A stretch of 26,879 nucleotides of DNA from an uncultured Succinatimonas sp. (GTDB lineage: Bacteria > Pseudomonadota > Gammaproteobacteria > Enterobacterales > Succinivibrionaceae), in NCBI GenBank assembly GCA_905201175.1, contig CAJKNC010000011.1, positions 1-26,879 of the forward strand. Reading direction: 5' to 3'. Below are positions 7,273-15,892 of the stretch, piece by piece (within the stretch, counting starts at the first letter, position 1; every line of letters begins with the position of its first letter). The translations under genes and the position numbers were made by a program. The notes below the pieces were generated by a model, which searched no databases, had not been told where the DNA came from, and saw only the letters and a program-made list of their open reading frames with translations.

Positions 7273-8661
7273 TTACTCAGATTTGCTTCTTAAAATCGGG
7301 GGCATATCCCACAAATCAGCATTTTTATCTTCCTGAGGCCGAGAATGCATTTGATTATCGGTATTCTGCGTCCTAGTAATGGTAATCTCATCGTCAAGAT
7401 TAGACTCAAAAATCGGCATCCGTCTATCTCTTTGAGGCTGTTGTGCCATCTGCGGAGGCACTTGCTGATACTGATTATAATTAGGCGTCATCTGCTGACG
7501 AATTTCCCTTTGAGGCATAGCGCCCATCTGAGCATTATTCTTTACCCCTTCAAAGAAATTGCGATTAGGAGCATAAGGACGCATATTATTCCGCATTTGC
7601 GGAGACATCTGCTGCGGCTGACCCTGCTGCATCTGCTGCATAGGAGAATTTAAAGAATTCTCATCATTTGCAGATATTCCTGTAATTAAAATAGTAATCG
7701 CAATCTGATCTTCAGAAATACTCTCATCGAAGGTCATGCCAAACTTGCAATCTGCTTCTTCATCTGCATATGCTTGTACGGCATTACAAACCTCTTCCCA
7801 TTTGGTGATCGGGAAATTAGGATTTACGCGCACATTTACCAAAAGTCCCGCAGCAGAAGAAACATCAACAGGCTCAATTAAAGGGCTATGAATAGCGCGT
7901 TCAACAGCATCTTCAACAAAATTTGCTCCTTGTCCGACACCAGAGCCTATCATTGCATGACCTCTGCCACGCATTACAGTCTGTACGTCAGCAAAATCAA
8001 GATTTATATATCCTGGATTGGTAATGAAATCAGTAATACCGCGAACTGCATTCAATAAAACATCATTAGCTGCATTAAAAGCATTAACAATGGTTACGTT
8101 AGCCCCTAAATTTCTTAACAGCTTATCGTTATCAATTACAATCAAGGAATCAACATGTTTGGATAATTCTGTTATTCCCGAATCAGCATTAACCATGTGA
8201 CGCTTGCCTTCAAATTTGAAAGGCTTAGTAACAACAGCAACTGTTAAAGCTCCTGACTCTTTAGCAATCTCAGCTATAATCGGTGCGGCACCGGTACCAG
8301 TACCGCCGCCCATGCCGGCGGTAATAAACACCATATCAGAACTTTGCAAAAGTTTCTTGATATCTTCTTTACTCTCTTCTGCAGCCTTACGACCTTTATT
8401 AGGATCACAGCCTGCACCTAAACCATCGGTGAGTTTTACACCTATCTGCACCTTAGTCGGAGACGAAGATTTCTTTAAAGCTTGGCTATCAGTATTAACT
8501 GCGATAAATTCCACTCCGCTTAAGCTTTCATTTATCATGTGTTGCAACATATTGCCGCCACCGCCACCAATACCAATAACTCTTATAACACAGCTATTTG
8601 ATGGTGTGATCCCCGTATCTGGGGTATTATTTGAAACCGATTCGACACGAAAATCGCTCAT
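7273..8661 (-). CDS. ftsZ: Cell division protein FtsZ (canonical copy)
   Basis: The tubulin-like GTPase that polymerises into the Z ring at midcell. It has 462 residues. The GTPase domain runs from about 25 to 330, with T1 loop GGGGGN (32-37), signature GGGTGTG (118-124) and T7 loop NLDFADV (N220, D222, D225). The linker of about 120 residues is rich in Q, M and P. The C-terminal peptide DMPPILR matches the site that binds FtsA and ZipA. It sits directly after ftsA, as in most dcw clusters, which is why it is taken as the canonical copy. The gap to ftsA is 88 A+T-rich bases, enough for an internal promoter, though none is convincing. Ribosome site AGAGAG lies eight bases before the ATG. A strong terminator follows. 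The linker is already longer than in E. coli FtsZ. Confidence 0.97.
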   Translation of the reverse strand: MSDFRVESVSNNTPDTGITPSNSCVIRVIGIGGGGGNMLQHMINESLSGVEFIAVNTDSQALKKSSSPTKVQIGVKLTDGLGAGCDPNKGRKAAEESKEDIKKLLQSSDMVFITAGMGGGTGTGAAPIIAEIAKESGALTVAVVTKPFKFEGKRHMVNADSGITELSKHVDSLIVIDNDKLLRNLGANVTIVNAFNAANDVLLNAVRGITDFITNPGYINLDFADVQTVMRGRGHAMIGSGVGQGANFVEDAVERAIHSPLIEPVDVSSAAGLLVNVRVNPNFPITKWEEVCNAVQAYADEEADCKFGMTFDESISEDQIAITILITGISANDENSLNSPMQQMQQGQPQQMSPQMRNNMRPYAPNRNFFEGVKNNAQMGAMPQREIRQQMTPNYNQYQQVPPQMAQQPQRDRRMPIFESNLDDEITITRTQNTDNQMHSRPQEDKNADLWDMPPILRSKSE

Positions 8662-8749
8662 TTTTATAACTCTCTAAAAACCTGACTTTTATTCTTATTA
8701 CTTATAACATATTCTAAAGCTTTTATACTTTTTAAATATAAATTGTTTA

Positions 8750-10132
8750 TTAGAGCTCACGCTTAAACCAATCAACCATACCTCGCATAAAACTGCGGTG
8801 AGAATTAGTATTTTGCGTACGCTTTTGTTCAAGCTGCGATTCGATACTATCCTGAGCACATCTTAAAAGTCCTATAATTACTGATTTATCAGGATCTTCT
8901 AAAATTTCCTTATCGCAAGCTCCTGGTGCGACCTCTACTCCGCGAGGAATGCCGATACGGAATTTTCGGTTGATCAGAATTTCTGTATTATCCCCTCTAT
9001 TAAAGATAATATTCTCAAGAACCTGATCTATATAAGGAGTCTTAGCCACACCGCCGGTAATTACAAAGCCAGCACCTAAAGATAAGCTTTTCCCGTTTAA
9101 CCTATTTACCTTAGCTTCAAGATCAATGTGATCTATCACCTTGCGGAAAATATTAGTAAGATTCTTGTTAATAAAATAAGAAATATCCGCTTTCTTTACT
9201 TTGATGACATTACTCTGATTTGGATCACTGCCATGCAAATGAACATCTAGCTCCGCATAATCGCTCTCTAATAGATAATCTTCTCTTGCCACCCCCAGCT
9301 GAATGCGTATTTTTTCTGCAACATTCATATTTATGCCATAAAATCTGGCAATTTCATCATCTATAAAGACACCGCCGTCATTTATGCCAAAGCTGATTAC
9401 ACGATGTTTCTTATCGTAAACACTTACACCCACAGTACCTTTACCGATATCAATATGGCATACGCCGATTTCCTTTTCGCTTTCAGTTAATACAGCGTCT
9501 GAAGCAGCATTATCATTATTTACGTCAGAATCAATACGCAAATCGGGATTGATGGACTTTAAAACACTTTCAATATTTTTTATATGCGAAAGCTTAATGC
9601 CAATTATATGTACGCAAACTCCAATCTTTTTGGCATATTGCCCTATAGGGTTATAAATCTCATCTGAGGTTTCAGTAATATAGTTTTGCGGAATAATATG
9701 AACAATCTTAAACTTAGTTTCGTCAATATTTTGAATGCCTGCTTTCGCATTTTTGATCGCACTATCACGGTCCTCTGCAGTAACTTTTCCTGACTGCACA
9801 GTCGCCGTGCCCTGCTGATTCTCTGCTAAAGCAAAGCAGCTTGGAAAACCCACAGTTAAATGATCGACATTGATTTTATAAGCATCAGTAAACTTACGGA
9901 TAAGATCAGCTATAGCTGAACTTAAAAGAGCTATATCAGTAACAGCTCCCTTACTTACGCCTACGCTTGGAACTTCCATGTAGCCTAAAACTAAAACTGA
10001 TTTATCTTCAAGAACCTTTCCAGCAATCAAACGAATTTTTGAAGAGCCAATATCCAAGGCTAACTGTACTTCAGTTTCATCTTTTTTTTGCCCTGGTTGT
10101 TGCTTATTATTGCTTTTTTGGAACAGCCCCAT
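8750..10132 (-). CDS. ftsA: Cell division protein FtsA
   Basis: An actin-like ATPase that tethers FtsZ polymers to the inner membrane and recruits later division proteins. It has 460 residues against 420 in E. coli. The extra length includes a hydrophilic N-terminal tail of about 20 residues. Phosphate loop 1 is LDIGSSK (26-32) and the adenosine motif is TGGVAKTP. Phosphate loop 2 reads DIGKGT (228-233) where E. coli has DIGGGT, an odd substitution in a nucleotide-binding loop. The protein ends in an amphipathic helix, MVDWFKREL, the usual membrane-targeting sequence. The ATG overlaps the end of ftsQ by 26 bases, with AGGAG upstream. Order ftsQ-ftsA-ftsZ is standard. The divergence may reflect co-evolution with two FtsZ proteins, but that is speculation. 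Confidence 0.95.
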   Translation of the reverse strand: MGLFQKSNNKQQPGQKKDETEVQLALDIGSSKIRLIAGKVLEDKSVLVLGYMEVPSVGVSKGAVTDIALLSSAIADLIRKFTDAYKINVDHLTVGFPSCFALAENQQGTATVQSGKVTAEDRDSAIKNAKAGIQNIDETKFKIVHIIPQNYITETSDEIYNPIGQYAKKIGVCVHIIGIKLSHIKNIESVLKSINPDLRIDSDVNNDNAASDAVLTESEKEIGVCHIDIGKGTVGVSVYDKKHRVISFGINDGGVFIDDEIARFYGINMNVAEKIRIQLGVAREDYLLESDYAELDVHLHGSDPNQSNVIKVKKADISYFINKNLTNIFRKVIDHIDLEAKVNRLNGKSLSLGAGFVITGGVAKTPYIDQVLENIIFNRGDNTEILINRKFRIGIPRGVEVAPGACDKEILEDPDKSVIIGLLRCAQDSIESQLEQKRTQNTNSHRSFMRGMVDWFKREL

Positions 10133-10883
10133 TCTTATTGTCTCCTGAATTCTCTACTTTACCAACGGCAAAACCTACGTCATAACGCAAATCCACATAG
10201 GCTACATCATCAAGATCTAAGCCTGTATGGGGAAAAGCCTTTAAAAAGCGCTTTAATCTTACAACAGATGCATTTCTTCCTCGTCCTAAAATTAAACGAG
10301 TTTTAGTTTTATTATTAAGTGTAAGTATATAACTGTGAACTTTATCTAAATATAAGGCATACATTTGATAAGGACTGCCCTGCATAAGATGAATAAACAA
10401 TACTGCATTGTCGTAAACTTCTTTAGCCAGATTATCGCGTTCAGCCCCTAATCTGACCAGAGGAGCACTAAAAATATTGTTCTTAGGATAAAAAACCGAT
10501 TCGGTTTTGGCGTCATAAAAACCTTTTTCATTCCAATAAGCTGCAGGAACATGTTCAACTAAAGAAATAACCAGAGTATCAGGCATCTTTTTCTTTATTG
10601 CTACTTCTGCCACCCATGGCTCAGACATTAAAGTCTTATGCAAAAGGCTAAGATCTAAAGTGGCAATGTTCTCACCAGCACAGACCCAGCCTGTAAGATC
10701 TGCGATCTGTTTGCGTGTTAATTGCTGTAATGCTCCATCGATCTGTACTGCCCTAACAGGCAGCATATCATCCTCAGAGAGCAATTGTTTCAATAACATA
10801 TCGCCCTTAATGACAGAAATAATCAGTATAAGAGCAAACAGCAATCCTCCAATAAAATAGCCACGAGAGATCTTTTTTTCCAC
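10107..10883 (-). CDS. ftsQ: Cell division protein FtsQ
   Basis: A bitopic inner-membrane protein that joins FtsL and FtsB in the complex controlling septal synthesis. It has 258 residues. A short charged N-terminus is followed by one membrane segment at about 8-26, then a POTRA-like domain (about 40-110, beginning with PVRAVQIDG) and a periplasmic beta domain. Sequence conservation in this family is low, so the call rests on this topology and on the position between murC and ftsA. The start is GTG, with AAGG upstream in the nine-base gap after murC. In E. coli ddlB lies between murC and ftsQ; here it is missing. The 3' end overlaps ftsA by 26 bases, implying coupled translation. Confidence 0.92.
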   Translation of the reverse strand: MEKKISRGYFIGGLLFALILIISVIKGDMLLKQLLSEDDMLPVRAVQIDGALQQLTRKQIADLTGWVCAGENIATLDLSLLHKTLMSEPWVAEVAIKKKMPDTLVISLVEHVPAAYWNEKGFYDAKTESVFYPKNNIFSAPLVRLGAERDNLAKEVYDNAVLFIHLMQGSPYQMYALYLDKVHSYILTLNNKTKTRLILGRGRNASVVRLKRFLKAFPHTGLDLDDVAYVDLRYDVGFAVGKVENSGDNKNGAVPKKQ

Positions 10884-10892
10884 ACAAGCACC

Positions 10893-12326
10893 TTATTTTG
10901 CAGCCCACATCTTACTCAAATTACGAGCAACTTGAACTACATTGCCAGCTCCTTGAGTCAATAGTAAAGCTTTATCCGGCAAAATGCTCTCTAAAATTGC
11001 CGGTACCTCTGCAACGCTTTGAGCAAAATGCGGTTCAATCTTGCCTTTTGCACGAATAGAGCGGCATAAATGACGACCATCTGCTCCTACAATAGGGTCC
11101 TCTCCTGCCGGATAAACTTCAACTAATACCAGCTCATCAACCTCTTGCAGTACTTTAACAAAATCCTCATACAGATCTCGGGTACGCGTATATCTATGCG
11201 GTTGAAAAACCATACACAGCTTCTTGCCTGGATAAGCCTGTCTTGCTGCTTTAATTGTCGCTAAGATTTCGGTTGGATGATGACCATAATCATCGACTAA
11301 GGTAATCATATGGCCGTTCGGCAAACAAAATTCACCGTAATTTTGGAAGCGCCGTCCTACTCCTGAAAATAATCTTAGTGCTTCGACAATTGTATCCTCA
11401 GCAATGCCTTCTTCTAAAGCAACCGCAATTGCTGCAGCAGCATTTTTAGCCATATGCAGACCGGGGATCGGCAGCTCAACCTTAATTGGCGAACCATTGC
11501 GGCGATAAACCATAAAACTGCTCTTAGAGCCTAGCTCTTTAAAGTCAGCAACCCTAAAATCGGCATCCTCGCTTTCACCATAAGTTATAATCGTACGGCC
11601 GATTCTGGGCAGGATTGCCCTTACATGAGGGTCATCAATACAGCAAACAGCTACGCCATAAAAAGGAAGATTATGCAAAAACTCTACGAAGGTATCTAAC
11701 AGGCGGTTAAAGTCTCCTCCATAGGTATCTAAATGATCAGCCTCAATATTAGTCACTACAGTCATCATCGGCTGTAAATGCAAAAATGAAGCATCCGACT
11801 CATCAGCCTCAGCAATAAGATAGCGCCCTGTACCTAAACGGGCATTAGTTCCTGCTGAATTTAAAAGCCCTCCGATCACAAAAGTAGGATCAAGCTTAGC
11901 TTGCGCAAAAATAGAAGATATCAAGCTGGTAGTAGTAGTTTTTCCATGGGTTCCGCTGATAGCTATGCCATAGCGATAGCGCATCAGCTCACCTAGCATT
12001 TCTGCACGGCGAACTACAGGGATATGTCTTTTAAAAGCCTCTTCAATTTCAGGATTGCCTTTATGGATGGCTGACGATACCACCACCACACTTGCGCCGC
12101 TGACATTTTCCTTTGTATGGCCTATAAAAACTTTTATGCCTAAGCCCTCTAGCCGTTCCGTAACTTTAGAAGCAACAATATCTGATCCAGTAACAGTGTA
12201 GCCTTCATTACGCAGCACCTCAGCAATGCCGCACATACCTGCTCCGCCTATACCTACAAAGTGAATACATTTAACCTTATGCATTAGTGGGACTTTTAAA
12301 GTCTGCTTAATCTTATCGTCAGTCAT
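10893..12326 (-). CDS. murC: UDP-N-acetylmuramate--L-alanine ligase MurC
   Basis: Adds the first residue, L-alanine, to UDP-MurNAc in the cytoplasm at the cost of ATP. With the start chosen here it has 477 residues (E. coli 491). A Rossmann-like motif HFVGIGGAGMCGIAEVL (22-38), the ATP loop GTHGKTTTT (125-133) and the family motif DDYGHHPTEI are all present. The frame is open 19 codons further upstream, into murG, but the ATG at 12326 has AAAGGT at the right distance and matches family N-termini. It begins ten bases after the murG stop and is followed nine bases later by ftsQ. Confidence 0.97.
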   Translation of the reverse strand: MTDDKIKQTLKVPLMHKVKCIHFVGIGGAGMCGIAEVLRNEGYTVTGSDIVASKVTERLEGLGIKVFIGHTKENVSGASVVVVSSAIHKGNPEIEEAFKRHIPVVRRAEMLGELMRYRYGIAISGTHGKTTTTSLISSIFAQAKLDPTFVIGGLLNSAGTNARLGTGRYLIAEADESDASFLHLQPMMTVVTNIEADHLDTYGGDFNRLLDTFVEFLHNLPFYGVAVCCIDDPHVRAILPRIGRTIITYGESEDADFRVADFKELGSKSSFMVYRRNGSPIKVELPIPGLHMAKNAAAAIAVALEEGIAEDTIVEALRLFSGVGRRFQNYGEFCLPNGHMITLVDDYGHHPTEILATIKAARQAYPGKKLCMVFQPHRYTRTRDLYEDFVKVLQEVDELVLVEVYPAGEDPIVGADGRHLCRSIRAKGKIEPHFAQSVAEVPAILESILPDKALLLTQGAGNVVQVARNLSKMWAAK

Positions 12327-12336
12327 AAAATACCTT

Positions 12337-13407
12337 TCACTTACTTGCTTTAATAATAATGTCACAAGCTTTAGATGCTGCATCTAAAACAGCATTAGCA
12401 TAAGCATTTGCAGACATGAATGCCAATTTCTGGCGATCATTATTTAAGCCATCAATAATCTCAGATAATTTTTCAGCATTTAAGCTATGTTGCGGACAAA
12501 CCAAAGCAGCCTGACATTTTTCCATAAATTTAGCATTTTTAGTTTGATGATCGTCCACTGCTGAAGGAAGCGGCACAAAAATTGCAGGTATGCCTGAAGC
12601 TGCGGTTTCAGCTACTGTCAAAGCTCCAGCCCTGCAAATAATTAAATCATTTTGCGCATACAAGCTTTGCATATCGGAAATAAATTCATTTACAGTGTAT
12701 TTAAAGCCAGCCTGAGCGTAAGCTGCCTTCACAGATTCCTCATTATTTTTGCCGCATTGGTGAGTAACCTTTATATGACAATTCTTACATTGTTTTAAAG
12801 CCCGAGGAACTAATTCATTCAAAGCCTGGGCACCTAAAGAACCTCCCACAACCGCTATATTTAAATCCTCGTGAGCAAAATCACGCTTGCGGTTATGTAA
12901 AGCAATAATATCCTCGCGTATCGGATTTCCTACAAGCTTAACTTTATCGCCGCTAAAAGCTCCGGGGAAACCTAACATCACTACTTTAGATATTTTAAAC
13001 AGCAATCGATTCGTTAAGCCGGCAGCCGCATTTTGCTCATGCAAAACAATAGGGATTCTCTTTAAAAAAGCAGCAACTCCGCCTGGTCCTGAAGCATATC
13101 CGCCCATTCCCAAAACTACGTCCGGCTTAAATTTATTTATAACTTTTAAAGCCTCTAAAATTGCTCTTAAAATCATAAAAGGAGCGCGCAGCTTTGCCAT
13201 AAGACCATTACGTCTTATACCCTTTACCTCAATAAATTCTAAGGGAAATCCATATTTTGGAACTAATTGCTCCTCCATGCGCCCATGCGTGCCTAGCCAT
13301 AAAATTTCATTGCCTTCTTTGCGTAATCTTTCCGCAATCGCTATGGCTGGAAATACATGGCCGCCAGTTCCTCCGGCCATGATCATGATTCTTTTTTTAT
13401 TGTTCAT
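12337..13407 (-). CDS. murG: Lipid II synthase MurG (GlcNAc transferase)
   Basis: Transfers GlcNAc from UDP-GlcNAc to lipid I on the inner face of the inner membrane, making lipid II. The start used here gives 356 residues, almost the E. coli length of 355. The N-terminal loop MAGGTGGHVFPA (10-21), the HEQNA motif, the second glycine loop GGSLGAQALN and the C-terminal CRAGALTVAE segment are all typical of this GT-B glycosyltransferase. A longer frame reaches 13443, but this ATG fits the family N-terminus (basic residues directly before MIMAGGTGG). It overlaps ftsW by 11 bases and has only AAAAG as ribosome site, so coupling to ftsW is likely. Confidence 0.96.
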   Translation of the reverse strand: MNNKKRIMIMAGGTGGHVFPAIAIAERLRKEGNEILWLGTHGRMEEQLVPKYGFPLEFIEVKGIRRNGLMAKLRAPFMILRAILEALKVINKFKPDVVLGMGGYASGPGGVAAFLKRIPIVLHEQNAAAGLTNRLLFKISKVVMLGFPGAFSGDKVKLVGNPIREDIIALHNRKRDFAHEDLNIAVVGGSLGAQALNELVPRALKQCKNCHIKVTHQCGKNNEESVKAAYAQAGFKYTVNEFISDMQSLYAQNDLIICRAGALTVAETAASGIPAIFVPLPSAVDDHQTKNAKFMEKCQAALVCPQHSLNAEKLSEIIDGLNNDRQKLAFMSANAYANAVLDAASKACDIIIKASK

Positions 13408-14533
13408 CTTTTGAAAAACCAAACTGACGATTGCGCCATTCATAATCTATACGTAATAAAATAGCGCAAGCACACATACTGACAATCATCGCCGAGCCGC
13501 CGTAACTTATTAAGGGCAAGGTTAAGCCTTTAGTCGGGAAAGTCCCTGAAGCTACACCAATATTGATTACGGTTTGAATAAAAAACCATATGCCTATGCC
13601 ATAGGCTACATAGCCTTGGAATAAGGCATTATGCCTCAAGATGGAAAAAGCTAATTTTAAAGCCTTAAAAACAATTACCATCTCCAGAAATAAAACTACA
13701 CATACGCCTACAAATCCAAATTCTTCACCCAAAATAGCCATAACAAAATCATTATGAGCCTCAGGCAAATAACCTAATTTTTGAATTGAATTTCCCAGGC
13801 CATTGCCAAAAAGGCCTCCTCGTCCGAAAGCCATAAGTGATTGTGTAAGCTGATATCCTGAACCGAATTGATCCGCCCAAGGGTCCAAAAATGAGGTTAT
13901 GCGTAATAAGCGGTAAGGCTGAGCTATTACTACTAAATAGGCAGCAAGCATTCCTACTAATAATACGAAAACGTATTTAATAAAGCCTGCTCCGGCTACC
14001 CATAAAATAGCAAAGGTTATAGAAGCTACTACCATAGTTGAGCCGAAATCAGGCTGAGCTAAAAGCAGTCCAGCCATAATTCCAATAAAAACCAAAGGCT
14101 TTAAAAAGCCTAAAAGAGTATTGCTTACGGCATCAATTTTTCTTGTGGTATAGCTTGAAAAATATAAAATCCAGCAGATCTTAAGGACTTCAGCAGGCTG
14201 TAAATTAAAAAAGCCTAAGTTAATCCAGCGCTTAGCTTCATTTATTTCACGTCCTACAATTAAGACTAAAATCAATAAAGCCAATGACAGCATCATCCCG
14301 ATTAAAGAAAACTTATTTAAAGTTTTAGTCGGAATCATCACTGTTATTACTGCGCAAAATAAAGCCATAACTATAGTCATGATATGCTTTTTCATCTGAT
14401 AGAGCTCATCGCCATAGCGCATGAAAGACTCCATGACTGAGGCGGAGCTTATAATTACCGTCCCAATGCATAAAAGCACTACCATATCAAAAAGCAGCCA
14501 GCGATCATATCCTACAGATCTTGAAGATGCCAT
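13397..14533 (-). CDS. ftsW: Septal peptidoglycan polymerase FtsW (SEDS family)
   Basis: A polytopic membrane glycosyltransferase that polymerises lipid II at the septum in partnership with FtsI. It has 378 residues, with about ten hydrophobic segments starting at about residue 13. SEDS hallmarks are KRWINLGFFNLQPAE after the third segment, the large periplasmic loop with FGSGYQ and PEAHNDFV, and LPLISYGGSAM near the C-terminus. Its ATG follows the murD TAG stop with no gap, so translation is coupled. The pairing of ftsW with ftsI in the same cluster supports FtsW rather than RodA. Confidence 0.96.
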   Translation of the reverse strand: MASSRSVGYDRWLLFDMVVLLCIGTVIISSASVMESFMRYGDELYQMKKHIMTIVMALFCAVITVMIPTKTLNKFSLIGMMLSLALLILVLIVGREINEAKRWINLGFFNLQPAEVLKICWILYFSSYTTRKIDAVSNTLLGFLKPLVFIGIMAGLLLAQPDFGSTMVVASITFAILWVAGAGFIKYVFVLLVGMLAAYLVVIAQPYRLLRITSFLDPWADQFGSGYQLTQSLMAFGRGGLFGNGLGNSIQKLGYLPEAHNDFVMAILGEEFGFVGVCVVLFLEMVIVFKALKLAFSILRHNALFQGYVAYGIGIWFFIQTVINIGVASGTFPTKGLTLPLISYGGSAMIVSMCACAILLRIDYEWRNRQFGFSKDEQ

Positions 14534-15877
14534 CTAGTTATTAACTTCCTCATCATCCTGAAGACGAGTTACCATATTTACAAAGATATGGCCGCGATCT
14601 TCAAAGCCTTTAAACTGATCAAATGATGCACAAGCCGGTGATAATAAGATTGCCTGACCTTTTTTAACAATAGCCTTGGCATCACGCAAAGCCTGACGCA
14701 TATTTACCACGCTGTGACAATGTTCCGGGCTAAGCTCTAAAATTTTCTTAGCATCCTTGCCAAAACAGAAAACATCACATACCTCATGGCCTATGTAACG
14801 CTTAAGAGGGGTAAAGTCCTGTCCCTTGCCCAAGCCGCCGGCTAATAAAATAATACCGTTTTTATGTAAATCCTTAAGCCCGATAATTGCAGCTTCAGTT
14901 GAAGCTACATTAGTAGCTTTAGAATCATTGTAATAATTTACTCCATCAAGCTTACGCACAAGCTGGCAGCGGTGTGGCAGACCGCTAAAAGTTTTCAAAG
15001 CCATAACCTGAGCTTGGCGAGGGATCCCGGCTGCATCAGCTAAAGCCATTGCAGCTAAAGCGTTTAATTGATTATGCACTCCGTAAATGCGCATTTCTTC
15101 AGTATTGATGATACGTTCGCCATTTACGGTTAAGAAAGTTCCTTCCTCGCAAACTTCTCTTCCATATGAACTATTATCAAGACCAAAGCTTACCGCACCG
15201 GCATCATCTCCATAAAAAGTAGCCTTATCATCCCTATTTGTAACCTTAACCTCACAGTGATGATAAATTTCCTTTTTAGCTTTGCCATATTCAGTAATTG
15301 AGCCATGATAACGATCTAAATGATCTTCTGAAATATTTAAGATAACGCCTGCCCTTAAGTGCAGATTATGCGTAGTCTCAAGTTCAAAGCTCGAAAGCTC
15401 CAGTACATATAATTCCACCTCATCGGAAAGAATATTAAACACCGGAGTACCTATATTTGCACCGATAGCTACCTGTAAGCCTGCTTTATCAGCCATATAG
15501 CCTACTAATGTAGTTACCGTAGATTTACCATTTGAACCTGTAATACCTATGATTGGAGCTTTAGCCTCATAGGCAAAAAGTTCAATATCACCTACAACTT
15601 GACATCCGCTCTTTTGAGCTTCAACGACTTCAGGCATGCTGATGCTTAAGCCCGGGCTTAAAACCAAAATATCGTAGTTCTTTAATTCTTCAGCACTTAT
15701 AGGTCCTAAATGAAAATCCATGCCTACAGGCAGCTCTTCTATATGCGGCGGATTTTCACGCGTATCAAAAACTGACAATTTATCTAAATCATGCTTTAAG
15801 AGATAATTTATACATGCGATATTAGAAATACCTAAGCCAATTACCGCAACTTTTTTACCATTTAATGCAGGGTTCAT
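14534..15877 (-). CDS. murD: UDP-N-acetylmuramoyl-L-alanine--D-glutamate ligase MurD
   Basis: Adds D-glutamate to UDP-MurNAc-L-Ala, the second cytoplasmic step of stem-peptide assembly. It has 447 residues (E. coli 438). An N-terminal Rossmann motif VIGLGISN (12-19), the ATP loop GITGSNGKST (111-120), the Mur-ligase segment LNISEDHLDRY and the C-terminal LSPACASFDQF motif are all clear. Ribosome site AGAAGGA precedes the ATG by seven bases. It starts 15 bases after mraY and abuts ftsW. Confidence 0.97.
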   Translation of the reverse strand: MNPALNGKKVAVIGLGISNIACINYLLKHDLDKLSVFDTRENPPHIEELPVGMDFHLGPISAEELKNYDILVLSPGLSISMPEVVEAQKSGCQVVGDIELFAYEAKAPIIGITGSNGKSTVTTLVGYMADKAGLQVAIGANIGTPVFNILSDEVELYVLELSSFELETTHNLHLRAGVILNISEDHLDRYHGSITEYGKAKKEIYHHCEVKVTNRDDKATFYGDDAGAVSFGLDNSSYGREVCEEGTFLTVNGERIINTEEMRIYGVHNQLNALAAMALADAAGIPRQAQVMALKTFSGLPHRCQLVRKLDGVNYYNDSKATNVASTEAAIIGLKDLHKNGIILLAGGLGKGQDFTPLKRYIGHEVCDVFCFGKDAKKILELSPEHCHSVVNMRQALRDAKAIVKKGQAILLSPACASFDQFKGFEDRGHIFVNMVTRLQDDEEVNN

Positions 15878-15892
15878 AAAATTATCCTTCTA

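Noticed and set aside
8018..8677. Open frames on the plus strand opposite ftsZ1, and similar frames opposite the mur genes
   Set aside because: They lie antisense to strongly conserved genes, have no recognisable domains or ribosome sites, and follow from codon bias on the other strand.
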